Below, piece by piece: positions 25,155-34,534 of a DNA stretch of 64,000 nt (its first letter is position 1; each line of letters opens with the position of its first letter). The stretch covers positions 1 to 64,000 of the forward strand of contig NZ_JABFHG010000015.1 in assembly GCF_013112485.1 (NCBI RefSeq), read 5' to 3'. Position numbers and translations under genes: made by a program. Source of the DNA: Roseicella sp. DB1501 (GTDB lineage: Bacteria > Pseudomonadota > Alphaproteobacteria > Acetobacterales > Acetobacteraceae). Under the pieces are notes generated by a model. The model had not been told where the DNA came from, searched no databases, and was given only the letters and a program-made list of their open reading frames with translations.

Positions 25155-25275
25155 GGCGCATCGACGTCCCCCTCAAACGCCGGGCGCAAACCTCCGGCCT
25201 GCCTGGCTTCGCCGCATCTGCGGCGGGCCCCGTCCGGGGCCTCGGACCGGTCAGGCGACCAGTCCGTTGATTTGT
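25155..25275 (-). repeat. D-type repeat, intergenic copy
   Basis: Its reverse complement reads CAACGGACTGGTC, TGACCGGTCCGAGGCC, then GCGAAGCCAGGCAGGCCGG and AGGTTTGCGCCCGG. This matches 9889-9990 inside the argininosuccinate-lyase paralogue. Otherwise this 231-base spacer has only the leader of the next gene. Confidence 0.8.
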
Positions 25276-25365
25276 CGAAACAGCCTCGTTCCGCCGGCTT
25301 CCCGCCATGATCCGGGCGCGATTGGGGTGTCTTCTCCTGGGCATAGACCCAGGAGGGTCTCGATC

Positions 25366-25776
25366 ATGAAGCTCCGCATCGCCACCGTCGCCCTGCTCGC
25401 CGCCGCCCTCGCCGCCCCGCTGGCCCCCACCGCCGCCGAGGCGCAGGGCTGGGGCCGCGGGTCCGGCCCGGGCTTCGCCGGCGGCCCGCCGCATGGTGGC
25501 CCGATGGGCAGGCCGATGGGCGGTCCCGGCTGGGGCGGTCCCGGCTGGGGCGGCCCGCCGCGGCATCACGGCGGCTCGGGCGGCGCCATCGCCGCCGGCA
25601 TCATCGGTGGTCTGGCGCTCGGTGCCCTCGGCGCCGCGGCCCTCGCCGCGCCGCCGCCCCCGCCGCCGGCCTATTACGCGCCGCCGCCAGCCGTGGTCTA
25701 TGCGCCGCCGCCGGTCGCCTATTACGCCCCGCCGCCGCCGGTGCCCTACCAGCCGGCCTATGGCTGGGGCTGGTAG
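25366..25776 (+). CDS. small secreted Gly/Pro/Tyr-rich protein
   Basis: This 136-residue protein has a signal peptide (MKLRIATVALLAAALAAPLA, cut near EAQ) and a Gly/Pro-rich part with repeats of the MGGPGWGGPGWGG kind. A short hydrophobic helix (IAAGIIGGLALGALGAAAL) follows, then a tail of YAPPP repeats. AGGAGGG lies eight bases before the ATG. The helix resembles glycine-zipper segments, so an outer-membrane or surface role is possible. No enzyme domain is seen. It resembles the smaller protein at 11704. Confidence 0.75.
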   Translation: MKLRIATVALLAAALAAPLAPTAAEAQGWGRGSGPGFAGGPPHGGPMGRPMGGPGWGGPGWGGPPRHHGGSGGAIAAGIIGGLALGALGAAALAAPPPPPPAYYAPPPAVVYAPPPVAYYAPPPPVPYQPAYGWGW

Positions 25777-25788
25777 CGGCCGGCCCGG

Positions 25789-26643
25789 TCAGCCGCCCTG
25801 GTCGAGACCGGCGCGAAGGGCTCGCCCCTCCGCGCTGTCGGGATCGATCAGCCCCTCGCGCAGGAAGAGGTCGATCAGCACCAGGTTGACGTTGAACTTG
25901 ACGTCATCCGTGTCCCGCACCGCCTCGAGGACGCGGCGGATCGGCCAGAGCTCGAAGCGCTCCACCTCGTCGTCGTTCGGCCGCGGCTCGAAATCCTCGG
26001 GCAGGTCGAGGTCGAAGCAGTGCAGCAGGTCGCGCCGCACCCCCTCCTCCACCCGCATGGCGTAGGAGACGCGGCCGACCCGCCGCGCCTGCCGCGCGAG
26101 GTCTGGCGGCAGGCTCGCCTCCTCCCCCGCCTCCTTCAGCAAGGTCGCCTGCTCGTCGAGCCCGGCCGGGATGCCGCCGGCGACCAGGTTGTCGAGCTTG
26201 CCCGGCGCCACCGCCTTGTGGCGGGAGCGCCAGCCCATCCAGAGATGCAGCCCGTCCGGCCGCGCCACCCGCCCGTTCACATGCACGCCCGCCGCCCGGA
26301 TGCCGAAGGCGGGCAGCGCGCCGCGGTCGAGGGTGGCGAGCACCGGCCCCTCCGGCGCCGCGCGGACATCGAAGGGCTCGTCCCGCAGCTTGAAATGCCC
26401 GCGCCCGGCCAGCGCCCGGGCGATGCCGGCCAGGGCCTCGCTGCGGGCGGCGGGGCTGCGCAGCCGCCCGGCGAGGCTGGCCCCCGTGGCGTCGAAATGC
26501 AGCTCACGCGGGAAGAAGGTCAGCGCCCGGGCGAGGTCGGGGCCGAGCCAGCCCACCTGCTGGCCGGCGATCGAGAAGGGCAGCAGGCCCTCGGTCGAGC
26601 CGAGGCTGTTGCAGGCGTCGATATGGCGCTGGAAGGGGTTCAT
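25789..26643 (-). CDS. Nudix hydrolase with DUF4743 N-terminal domain
   Basis: This 284-residue protein starts MNPFQRHIDACNS and carries an N-terminal domain like the one on plant and fungal thiamine-diphosphokinase-related Nudix proteins (DUF4743). It is followed by HLWMGWRSRHKAVAPGKLDN and a Nudix box GGIPAGLDE...KEAGEEASL that fits this subfamily rather than the strict consensus. It probably hydrolyses a nucleoside diphosphate-linked or thiamine-like compound. It is convergent with the small secreted protein and stands alone. Confidence 0.86.
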   Translation of the reverse strand: MNPFQRHIDACNSLGSTEGLLPFSIAGQQVGWLGPDLARALTFFPRELHFDATGASLAGRLRSPAARSEALAGIARALAGRGHFKLRDEPFDVRAAPEGPVLATLDRGALPAFGIRAAGVHVNGRVARPDGLHLWMGWRSRHKAVAPGKLDNLVAGGIPAGLDEQATLLKEAGEEASLPPDLARQARRVGRVSYAMRVEEGVRRDLLHCFDLDLPEDFEPRPNDDEVERFELWPIRRVLEAVRDTDDVKFNVNLVLIDLFLREGLIDPDSAEGRALRAGLDQGG

Positions 26644-26770
26644 CGCTCGATCTACAGCCCATCCCGGCGGCAATTGCACGCCCCGCCGCCGGCAACGGGG
26701 AGCCGGATGGCCGGTTTGTCACCGGCCCCATCCGGCCTATGTCCGGGGGCCCCGCCGGAGAGCCGATCCC

Positions 26771-28753
26771 TTGCCCCCTGCCGCCGCCCCGCCCCTGCCG
26801 GCCGAACGTTCCCACTGGCAGACCCTGCGCGACCTGCTGCCCTGGCTCTGGCCGGTGGGCGAGAGGGGGCTGCGGCTGCGGGTGGGGGCGGCGCTGCTCT
26901 GCCTGGTCGCGGCCAAGGCGGCGAATGTCCTGGTGCCGATCGCCTATGCCCGCGCGGTGGACGCGCTGGCGCCGAAGGAGGCGGTGGCCGCGGCGCTCGC
27001 GGTGCCGGTCGCGCTGATCGTCGGCTACGGCCTGCTGCGGCTGGCGGCGAGCGGCTTCGGCGAGCTGCGCAACGCCGTCTTCGCCAAGGTGCAGGCGCGG
27101 GCGGCGCGGCGCATCGCGCTCGCGGTCTTCGTGCACCTGCACGCGCTCTCGCTCCGCTACCACATGGACCGGCAGACCGGCGGCCTCTCGCGCGTCGTCG
27201 AGCGGGGCACGCGCGGCGTCACCTTCGTGCTCAACTTCCTGCTCTTCAACATCCTGCCGACGATCCTCGAGATCCTGCTCGTCGCCGCGATCCTCTGGCG
27301 GATGTTCAGCCTCACCTTCGCCGCGGTCACGCTGGTCACCGTCGGCCTCTACGTCGCCTTCACCCTGCTCTTCACCGACTGGCGCCTGCGCTTCCGGCGG
27401 GAGATGAACCAGACGGACCAGGAGGCGAACACCAAGGCGATCGACAGCCTGCTGAACTACGAGACGGTGAAGTATTTCGGCAACGAGGCGCATGAGGCCC
27501 GCCGCTACGACGAGAGCCTCACCCGCTACGAGCGCGCCTATGTGCGCTCCGAGACCACGCTGAACATGCTGAACGGCGGCCAGGCGGCGATCATCGCCCT
27601 CGGGCTGACCGCCGTGATGCTGCTCGCCGCCCGCGGCGTGCTCGCCCGCGAGATGACGGTCGGCGATTTCGTGCTGGTGAACACCTATCTCATCCAGCTC
27701 TTCATGCCGCTCAACATCCTCGGCTTCGCCTACCGCGAGATCAAGCAGGGGCTGACCGACACGGAGGCGATGTTCACCCTGCTCGGCGAGCCGCAGGAGG
27801 TGTCCGACCGCCCCGGCGCGCCGGACCTCGCCCCCGGCCCGGGCGCCCTGGCCTTCGAGGATGTGCGCTTCGCCTACCGCCCCGACCGGCCGATCCTGCA
27901 GGGCGTCACCTTCCATGTCCCGCCCGGCCGGACGCTGGCCATCGTCGGTCCGACGGGGGCCGGGAAATCCACCATCTCCCGCCTGCTCTTCCGCTTCTAC
28001 GACGTGACCGGCGGCCGCATCCTGATCGACGGCCAGCCGATCGAGGGGGTGACGCAGCAATCGCTCCGCGCCGCCATCGGCGTGGTGCCGCAGGATACGG
28101 TGCTGTTCAACGACACCATCCGCTACAACATCGCCTATGGCCGCCCCGGCGCGACCGACGAGGAGGTGATCCGGGCGGCCCGGCTCGCCCAGGTGCACGA
28201 CTTCGTCATGCGGCTGCCCGAGGGCTACCGCACCATGGTCGGCGAGCGCGGCCTGAAGCTCTCCGGCGGCGAGAAGCAGCGCGTGGCGATCGCCCGCACC
28301 ATCCTTAAGGATCCGCGCATCCTGATCCTCGACGAGGCGACCAGCGCCCTCGACACCCGCACCGAGCAGGAGATCCAGGCGGCGCTGCGCCAGGTCTCGA
28401 CCGACCGCACCACCCTGGTCATCGCGCACCGCCTCTCCACCGTGGTGGAGGCGGATGAGATCATCGTGCTGCAGGAGGGCCGCATCGCCGAGCGCGGCAC
28501 CCATGCCGAACTGATCGCCACCGGCGGCCTCTATGCCGAGATGTGGCGGCGCCAGTCCGAGGCGGTGGCGATGGCCGAGGCGGCCGCGGCGGCGCAGGCG
28601 GCAGCGGATCTCGACCAGCCGCGCCAGGGCCGGGCGGCGGTGCTGCGCGGCACCGCCGGCCAGGCCGCGGCCCCGGTGGAGGCGGCGACGGAGGCCAGCC
28701 TGCCGGACGGGCCGGAGCCGGTGATCGAGGGCATCGAGCGCCCCGGCCCCTGA
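26771..28753 (+). CDS. ABC exporter, Atm1/HMT type (membrane domain fused to ATPase)
   Basis: This protein of about 660 residues has six membrane helices in the first 330 residues, then the ATPase: Walker A GPTGAGKS (about 396), LSGGEKQRVAIARTIL and DEATSALD. The segments LNYETVKYFGNEAHE and LSLRYHMDRQTGGLSR identify the Atm1/HMT1 heavy-metal or glutathione-persulfide exporter class, involved in iron-sulfur and metal homeostasis. The frame has no ATG near the first conserved residues. A TTG at 26771 with GGAGAG eight bases upstream is the best start. The last 100 residues are an Ala-rich extension. Confidence 0.9.
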   Translation: MPPAAAPPLPAERSHWQTLRDLLPWLWPVGERGLRLRVGAALLCLVAAKAANVLVPIAYARAVDALAPKEAVAAALAVPVALIVGYGLLRLAASGFGELRNAVFAKVQARAARRIALAVFVHLHALSLRYHMDRQTGGLSRVVERGTRGVTFVLNFLLFNILPTILEILLVAAILWRMFSLTFAAVTLVTVGLYVAFTLLFTDWRLRFRREMNQTDQEANTKAIDSLLNYETVKYFGNEAHEARRYDESLTRYERAYVRSETTLNMLNGGQAAIIALGLTAVMLLAARGVLAREMTVGDFVLVNTYLIQLFMPLNILGFAYREIKQGLTDTEAMFTLLGEPQEVSDRPGAPDLAPGPGALAFEDVRFAYRPDRPILQGVTFHVPPGRTLAIVGPTGAGKSTISRLLFRFYDVTGGRILIDGQPIEGVTQQSLRAAIGVVPQDTVLFNDTIRYNIAYGRPGATDEEVIRAARLAQVHDFVMRLPEGYRTMVGERGLKLSGGEKQRVAIARTILKDPRILILDEATSALDTRTEQEIQAALRQVSTDRTTLVIAHRLSTVVEADEIIVLQEGRIAERGTHAELIATGGLYAEMWRRQSEAVAMAEAAAAAQAAADLDQPRQGRAAVLRGTAGQAAAPVEAATEASLPDGPEPVIEGIERPGP

Positions 28754-28888
28754 AGCCCTCCCTGATGCCGCCCCTGGCGGAGGCCCGCCGCCGGCGAATG
28801 TGGCCAGGGGTGGATCGAGGTGCGGATCGATAGGGGTTCCATGCCGGTGCTTCGCTGCCTATCTGCCTTGGCGACAGGAGGGCGCTGC

Positions 28889-29155
28889 ATGCAACTTGAC
28901 CCCCAGGGCATGGCCCCGGACGACCTCAGCCATGCCGGCTCGGTGGTGGACAAGGCCATCGAATACATGATGGACCAGAAGATCGCGCCCATTTCGGTGG
29001 CTTCGGCGCTGCTCGGCGGCGCCCTCGGCTTGCTCGCCCGCACCATGGACGACCGCGCCATCGCCGGCGTGCTGCGCAACGCGCTGATGTCGGTGGAATC
29101 CGGCGAGTTGCGGGAGATGCGCGAGCAGATGCCGGACCAGCCGCCGGGGAACTGA
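28889..29155 (+). CDS. conserved small hypothetical protein
   Basis: This 88-residue protein reads [20 protein letters not shown] and then an amphipathic to hydrophobic helix, [27 protein letters not shown] lies seven bases before the ATG at 28889, which decides the start over an earlier ATG at 28820. No family is recognised; the weak hydrophobic stretch could contact a membrane. It follows the ABC exporter by 135 bases. Confidence 0.65.
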   Translation: MQLDPQGMAPDDLSHAGSVVDKAIEYMMDQKIAPISVASALLGGALGLLARTMDDRAIAGVLRNALMSVESGELREMREQMPDQPPGN

Positions 29156-29186
29156 GCGGGCGGCGGCGGACCGCCCCCGCCGCCGC

Positions 29187-29215
29187 TTGACTCCCGCGGC
29201 GCTGCGGGCCATACG
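29187..29215 (+). promoter_or_regulatory. candidate promoter for rpmB
   Basis: TTGACT (29187-29192), 17 bases, then CATACG (29210-29215). The -35 is near consensus and the -10 is weak. The position, about 70 bases before the rpmB start, is plausible. Confidence 0.4.
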
Positions 29216-29237
29216 CCGCAACCTTCTTCGCCCACCC

Positions 29238-29262
29238 GCACGCGGCGGCCTCCGCCGCGTGC
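29238..29262 (+). promoter_or_regulatory. perfect hairpin in the rpmB leader
   Basis: GCACGCGGCGG-CCT-CCGCCGCGTGC has 11-base perfect arms, lying 24 bases before the rpmB ATG. No T-run follows, so it is not an intrinsic terminator. It could be a leader structure affecting translation or RNA stability. Confidence 0.55.
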
Positions 29263-29285
29263 TGCTGTATTCGGGATTTTGCGCC

Positions 29286-29588
29286 ATGGCCCGCCGCTGC
29301 GGCATCACCGGCAAGGGCGTGCTGACGGGTAACAACGTCAGCCACGCCAACAACAAGACGCGTCGGCGCTTCCTGCCGAACCTGCAGGAGACGTCCTTCT
29401 TCTCCGACGTGCTGGCGACGAGCGTGCAGCTGCGGCTGACCACGAACGGCATCCGCACGATCGAGCACAATGGCGGGCTCGACGCCTTCCTGCTCGGCAC
29501 GCCGAACCGCAAGCTGCCGAACGAGGCGCAGGTGCTGAAGCGCCGCATCCAGCGCGCCCAGGCGAAGAAGGCCGCCGCCGCGGCCTGA
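29286..29588 (+). CDS. rpmB: 50S ribosomal protein L28
   Basis: This 100-residue protein has the L28 pattern throughout: [33 protein letters not shown], and [18 protein letters not shown], with a basic tail. It is a late-assembling large-subunit protein. The ATG at 29286 gives the normal length; there is only a weak ribosome site, with a hairpin upstream. It is alone on the plus strand, without rpmG beside it, as in many alphaproteobacteria. Confidence 0.97.
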   Translation: MARRCGITGKGVLTGNNVSHANNKTRRRFLPNLQETSFFSDVLATSVQLRLTTNGIRTIEHNGGLDAFLLGTPNRKLPNEAQVLKRRIQRAQAKKAAAAA

Positions 29589-29698
29589 AAACGCTCCCAC
29601 GGAGCCACTGCGCGGCTTCGAGAGGATCCCAATGGCGCTTCGCAGGCCCGAGGCATGGCGCAGCCTGCCAGGGCAGGGCCACGGGAAGCGACTGTTCT
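29589..29698. repeat. diverged C-type-like repeat
   Basis: Downstream of rpmB, GCGCAGCCTGCCAGGGCAGG, GCCACGGGAAGCGACTG and TTCTAG resemble the end of C-type copies (CACAGCCTGCC...GGCAGGGCAACGGG). The match is partial, and the rest of the spacer shows no gene. Confidence 0.4.
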
Positions 29699-29779
29699 AG
29701 TAGCCCTCGACGCAGCTCCGCTGCGCCGGGATCGCCACGCCGGGCCCCGTGCCCGGCGTTGTCGTAGCCGGGTCCGGCC

Positions 29780-31804
29780 TCAGGCCGCCGCGACCGCCTC
29801 CGTTCGGCTCGCCGTCGCCGCCAGCTGCCGGGCGGCGCCGATCCAGCGCTCGTACTCCTCCGGATCCGTAGTGGCGTCCCGCGCCGCGGTGGCGACCGCC
29901 GCCGGCAGCAGCCGCAGCACCGCGAGCAGCGCCGCCCGGTCGCGCTCGGTGGCGAGCTCCCGCGCGAAGCCGCCGGTCAGCCGCGTCTCGGGCAGGTGCA
30001 GATAGGGGCCGGCGGCATCGACGGGCGTCGATGCCGGCCAGCGCTCGAACACCACCGGCCAGTCCGGCCGCTGGCGGAATTCCAGCAGCGGCTGCTTGCC
30101 GTTGAGCGCCAGCTTGCAGCGCAGCCGCGGCCAGGATTGCGCGCCCGCCTGCACCGCCTCGAGCAGCAGGTCGAGATGGCGGTAGCCGCCGCCCTCGCTG
30201 CGATAGCACTCCATCAGCCGCACCCTGGCGGCGGCGGGGGCCTCGGGCGCCTGCGAAACCGGCCGCGGCGGCGCTGCCTGCCGGATCGTCTCGGGGATCG
30301 CCCCGGGCGGCGGCTGCACCCGGCGGATACCAGCGAGCCGGGCGATCTCCACCTGCAGCACCGCCTCCGGCGCCGTGTTGCGGTTGCGCAGCACCAGCGC
30401 CACCACCGCTTGGCGCGACGTCTCCGGCGGCAGGGTGAGCACCGGCCGGCATTCCGCCTCGCCGGACTGGCCGGCATGCCAGCCCGACCAGCCGGCGCCG
30501 GGTGCGGTGGTCGAGAGATCGGCCACCGCGGTGATCTCGCGCCCCGCCGGCTGCAGCCAGAGCGCGGCATCCAGCCAGGCGGCGTCGCCGAGCGCCACCA
30601 CCAGCTCCGCCCGCAGCAGGTCGAGCCCGTGCAGCGGCACCCCCGGCAGCACCACCAGCGCCCGCTCGCCCGGCCCCAACGACGCCACCAGCCGCGCCGC
30701 CTCCCGGCCGATCGCCACCCGCTCGACCCGGCCCTCGGCCAGCCGCGCCGCCTGCCAGATCTGCTGCGGCAGCTCGACCGGCGCGCCGGCGGGCGGCGCC
30801 GGCAGCCTGATCGCCTCGTCATCCCACCAGGCGGCCTGCACCAGGCGCCGGCCCGGCAGGGCGGTCCAGAGAGCGAGGGCCAGGGCGCGTTCTTGCGGCG
30901 GGCCGCCCGCGACGGCGACGGCGCCGCCCGGCCCGGCCGGTTCCCCGGCGAGCGACAGGGCGAGGCGATCCCCCGGCCCGAGGGCCGCCCTCACCTCCAG
31001 CCAGGCCGTCTCGCGCAGCGGCCCGACCGGCTCCGGCAGATCGAGGGTGAGCCAGCCCTCGGCGAGCGCCTCCCCCGGCACCCGCCAGGCGCCGAGGATG
31101 CGGCCGCTCTCGGCGCCGAGCAGGCGCAGCCGCAGCAGGCCAGCAGGGCCGAGCGCGGCCTGGCGAAGATGCAGCGCGATGGCGGCCAGCCCCTCGAGCT
31201 TGACGCCGAGCGACTGGCCGAGGGCGAGCTGTCCTTCCGCCGCCGCCACCGCCTCGCCGCTCTCGGCCGGCATGGTCGCGGCGACCAGCACCGGCGGCGC
31301 GGGCGGCTGGAGCTGCGCGCTGGCCTGGCGCAGCCGGGCCTGGGCGAGACGCAGCGCCTCGTGCTCGCCGCGCAGCGCGACCAGCGCCTGCCGCGCCGCC
31401 GCCGCCGCCTGGGCGCTCGCCGCCAGCGCGGCCACGGCATGGGCGGCGAGTCCCGGCAGCGCCGCCGCCCCATCGGCCGCCAGGAGCAGCGGCGGCACCG
31501 CCTGTGGCGCCGCCCTCTCCCACCAGTCACGCAGCGCGGCCGCTGCCTCGGGCGCGGGCGTCACCAGGGCGAGCACCCCGCCGGGCGCGGCCGGCAGCGG
31601 CAGCCCCTCGGCGGCGGCCTCCTCGGCGCCCCATGGCTGCAACCAGGGCAGGCCGCCCTGCAGTCGGGCCTCCCAGAGGGTGAGGCCGGGCAGGGCCAGG
31701 ACCTCGGGCGCCGCCACCCCTGGCAGCAGGATGAGCTTCGGGCCGCCGTCGAAGAGGGCGGCGAGACGGCCACGGGCGACCATCGGCGCGGCGCCGGCCA
31801 GCAT
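29780..31804 (-). CDS. DUF6212-like protein of a glycosyltransferase locus
   Basis: This 674-residue Ala/Leu/Pro-rich protein has no catalytic motif that I recognise. Its features include a helical stretch (about 130-165), beta-rich middle segments with WLTLDLPEPVGPLRETAWLEV, and a conserved-looking C-terminal part with RLMECYRSEGGGYRHLDLLLEA and PLLEFRQRPDWPVVFERWP. I believe this is the DUF6212 type seen in Acetobacteraceae, but that is from memory. The start (ATG 31804, or GTG 31807) overlaps the stop of the glycosyltransferase, so it is translationally coupled and probably acts in surface glycan work. Confidence 0.68.
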   Translation of the reverse strand: MLAGAAPMVARGRLAALFDGGPKLILLPGVAAPEVLALPGLTLWEARLQGGLPWLQPWGAEEAAAEGLPLPAAPGGVLALVTPAPEAAAALRDWWERAAPQAVPPLLLAADGAAALPGLAAHAVAALAASAQAAAAARQALVALRGEHEALRLAQARLRQASAQLQPPAPPVLVAATMPAESGEAVAAAEGQLALGQSLGVKLEGLAAIALHLRQAALGPAGLLRLRLLGAESGRILGAWRVPGEALAEGWLTLDLPEPVGPLRETAWLEVRAALGPGDRLALSLAGEPAGPGGAVAVAGGPPQERALALALWTALPGRRLVQAAWWDDEAIRLPAPPAGAPVELPQQIWQAARLAEGRVERVAIGREAARLVASLGPGERALVVLPGVPLHGLDLLRAELVVALGDAAWLDAALWLQPAGREITAVADLSTTAPGAGWSGWHAGQSGEAECRPVLTLPPETSRQAVVALVLRNRNTAPEAVLQVEIARLAGIRRVQPPPGAIPETIRQAAPPRPVSQAPEAPAAARVRLMECYRSEGGGYRHLDLLLEAVQAGAQSWPRLRCKLALNGKQPLLEFRQRPDWPVVFERWPASTPVDAAGPYLHLPETRLTGGFARELATERDRAALLAVLRLLPAAVATAARDATTDPEEYERWIGAARQLAATASRTEAVAAA

Positions 31805-34506
31805 CACGCCACCGCCGCCGGCTGCCGGGCCCCGCGCGGCGCCGCATCCGGCACCGGGGGCGGCACCAGCGCGTCGAGCCGCGCCATGAAGGCGCGCAGA
31901 TTGGCCTCCCAGTCGAGCGCGCCGGCCCGGGCCGCGGCCCGGGCGCCGAGGGTGCGCAGCCCCGTCCGGTCGGCCTCGAGGCTGCGGATGGCGGCGATGA
32001 AGCGGGCGATGATGGCCTCCTCCGGCAGATCGGCGGGAATCAGGATGCCGTCCTCCCCGTCCGTGACGATCTCCGCCACCGCTCCGACATCGGTGGCGAG
32101 GACAACGCAGCCCATGCGCTGCGCCTCCAGGATCACCAGCGGCACGCCCTCGAAGCGCGAGGGCAGGACCAGCAGGTCGGCCCAGGCATAGAGATCGTCG
32201 AGTGCCGCCGGCGCCTGCACCGGCGGCTCCGGCGCCACGGCGAGCAGCGGCTGCGCCCCGCCTGGCGCCCCATGGGGTGCCGCATCGCCGAGCACCGGCC
32301 GGCCGACGACGCGCCAGGCGATGTTTGGCACCCCATCTGGCCCCCCATCTGGCCCCTCAGCGGCAGGGTCGGTGGCGGCGATGATGGCGGCGAGGCGGTC
32401 GATCCCCTTCTGCGCATCGAGCCGGCCGAGGAAGAGCGCGCGCAGCCTCCCCTCCCGCCCCGGCCGCGCCGCCAGCGCCGCCTGCCGCCGCGCCGGCGTG
32501 CTGGCGTAGCCGGGGGCGTTCGGCACCAGGATGAGCTTCTGCGCCGGCACCGCATGCGCCAGGCACCAGCGCCGCAGCGCCTCGGAGATCACCAGCACGC
32601 CGTCATAGGCATGCTCGTAGGCGGCCAGCATGTGCGGATTGCCGTGCGGCTCGTCCCAGGGCGTGCGCTCCACCAGGTGCAGCGCGCCGAAGACCCGCAC
32701 GCCGAGCGCCCGCAGCGGCGCGGCGAGGGCGTGGCAGCCGACCGCATGGGTGTTCACCACGACATGGCATTGCGCGAGCAGGCCGAGCGCGTCGCGGGCG
32801 CCGGGATGCTCCGCCATGCGCGAGACGGTGCCGCCGAAATACCCTTCGTCATGGGCCAGCCGGTCCTCGCCGAGGCCCTGGAACAGGCTGACCGTGTCGA
32901 AGCTCGCGGCGATCTCCGGCGCCCATTCCATGCGCATCGCCCCGGCGATGACGAGATGCGTGCGCCAGCCCCGGGCGCGCAGCACGGCGGCCTGGCGCAG
33001 CACCACCTTCTCCAGCCCGGCGAAGGCGAAGACCGGCAGCAGGAAGGCGATGTCACGCCGGTCCGCATCCGGCAGCAGCGGCAGCGTGGCGCCGAGGCCG
33101 AGGCCGGCCCGCGCCGCCGCCGCCATGCCGCTGCGCGGCCCGCGCCAATCGGTGCGCCAGGGCCGCGGCGGCATCCCCGCGGCCGTCCGCAGCGCGGCCA
33201 GCGCCGCCAGCTCCGCCTGCAGCCGCCGCAGCGCCGCCGGCCCCGCCTGCGGCGCCCCGCCGGGCAGCCGCAGCCGCAGCCGGGCGATGCGCAGGGCGGA
33301 CCGCGACCCATCCAGGCCCGATGCCTCCAGGCTGGCCAGCCCGGGCGAGAGCGGATCCTCCGCAAGCTGCCAGAGCCGCTCCGTGCCGAGCGCCAGCAGC
33401 GCCGCGCCGGCGATGCCCGACGCCGCCTCCTGCGGCTGCTCCAGGGCCAGCTCCGTCCCCGTCGCGGCGACGAGTTCGAGCGTCACCGCCTCATGCTCCC
33501 GCAGCAGCCGCTCCACCCACCAGAGCAGCATGGGCAGCAGGCCGAGGGCGCGCAGCCGTGGCACCGCCCCCGCCGCGGCGAAGAGGGCGATGGCGGGCGC
33601 ATGCACCGCCCCCGGCGCCGCCGCCGCCTGCCGCAGGCGGTGCCGGATGGCGGCGGGCGCGACCGGCGCCGGGTGGGCGGGATCGAGGAAGAGATCGACC
33701 TCCGCCGCATCGGCGGCGAAGAGGGCGAAGCGCGGCGCCTCCTCGGCCTCGAGCGTCATCAGGTGCCGCGGCCGCAGCAGGGGCGCGTGCCGCTCGCGCA
33801 GCAGCCGCAGCAGGTGCTCGCGCTGCCGCTCGGCGGCGGCGAGCATGCTCTCCGGCCGCCGCCGGTAGAGAAAGCCCGCCCCCGGCAGGTGCTCGCCGCG
33901 GAAGCCGGCGCGTGCCGCCTGCAGCCAGAAGTCCCAGTCCTCGAAGCCGGCGCGCATCGCCGTGGTGTCGAAGCGCAGGCCGCGCTCGAAGACCGCGCGC
34001 CGCACCAGGCTGCCGGCCTCGCAGTAATTCTGCACGAGGAGCTGCAGCAGGGAGAATTCGCCGCCGCAGGCGCAGCCCTCGCCCATGCCGAAGCTGTCGA
34101 TGTCGGGATAGAACCAGCCGATCGAGGCCGGCGCCGCCCGCAGCGCCGCGAAGGCGCGGGCGAGGAAACCCGGCCGCAGCCGGTTGTCGGCATCGAGGAA
34201 GAACAGTGCCTCGCAGGCCGGGAAGGCGGCGAGGGCGAAGTCGATCCCGGCATTGCGCGCCACCGAGAGGCCCTGGTTGCGCTGCCGCAGCAGGAAGATG
34301 CGGCCCGGATGCGCCGCGGCGAGGTGCAGCGCCGTCGCCGCCGTCTCCGGCGCCGGGCAGCCGTCATCCACCACCACCAGGGCGAAGGGTGGGGCCGCCT
34401 CCTGCGCCAGGGCGGAGGCGATCGCCTCCGGCAGCAAGCCGGGCTGGTTCCAGGCGGGGATGATGACGGCGATTCGCACCGCCGCGGCGCCCGCCGGCGC
34501 CGGCAT
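31804..34506 (-). CDS. two-domain glycosyltransferase (GT2 N-terminal, GT4-like C-terminal)
   Basis: This protein of about 900 residues has a GT-A domain first: RIAVIIPAWNQPGLLPEAI, VVVDDGCPAP, RNQGLSVARNAGID, FLDADNRL (DxD-like) and FEDWDFWLQA. After a linker, a GT-B domain follows: FAGLEKVVLRQ, LILVPNAPGY, RALFLGRLDAQKGIDRL and DLLVLPSRFEGVPLVILEAQ. Two activities in one chain are expected in polysaccharide or glycan assembly. The ATG at 34506 is preferred to a TTG at 34542 that overlaps the upstream stop. A short repeat encoding GPDGGPDG breaks the GT-B domain around 32325-32360. Confidence 0.88.
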   Translation of the reverse strand: MPAPAGAAAVRIAVIIPAWNQPGLLPEAIASALAQEAAPPFALVVVDDGCPAPETAATALHLAAAHPGRIFLLRQRNQGLSVARNAGIDFALAAFPACEALFFLDADNRLRPGFLARAFAALRAAPASIGWFYPDIDSFGMGEGCACGGEFSLLQLLVQNYCEAGSLVRRAVFERGLRFDTTAMRAGFEDWDFWLQAARAGFRGEHLPGAGFLYRRRPESMLAAAERQREHLLRLLRERHAPLLRPRHLMTLEAEEAPRFALFAADAAEVDLFLDPAHPAPVAPAAIRHRLRQAAAAPGAVHAPAIALFAAAGAVPRLRALGLLPMLLWWVERLLREHEAVTLELVAATGTELALEQPQEAASGIAGAALLALGTERLWQLAEDPLSPGLASLEASGLDGSRSALRIARLRLRLPGGAPQAGPAALRRLQAELAALAALRTAAGMPPRPWRTDWRGPRSGMAAAARAGLGLGATLPLLPDADRRDIAFLLPVFAFAGLEKVVLRQAAVLRARGWRTHLVIAGAMRMEWAPEIAASFDTVSLFQGLGEDRLAHDEGYFGGTVSRMAEHPGARDALGLLAQCHVVVNTHAVGCHALAAPLRALGVRVFGALHLVERTPWDEPHGNPHMLAAYEHAYDGVLVISEALRRWCLAHAVPAQKLILVPNAPGYASTPARRQAALAARPGREGRLRALFLGRLDAQKGIDRLAAIIAATDPAAEGPDGGPDGVPNIAWRVVGRPVLGDAAPHGAPGGAQPLLAVAPEPPVQAPAALDDLYAWADLLVLPSRFEGVPLVILEAQRMGCVVLATDVGAVAEIVTDGEDGILIPADLPEEAIIARFIAAIRSLEADRTGLRTLGARAAARAGALDWEANLRAFMARLDALVPPPVPDAAPRGARQPAAVA

Positions 34507-34534
34507 GGCGATCACCGGACCGAGGGAGTGGGTG

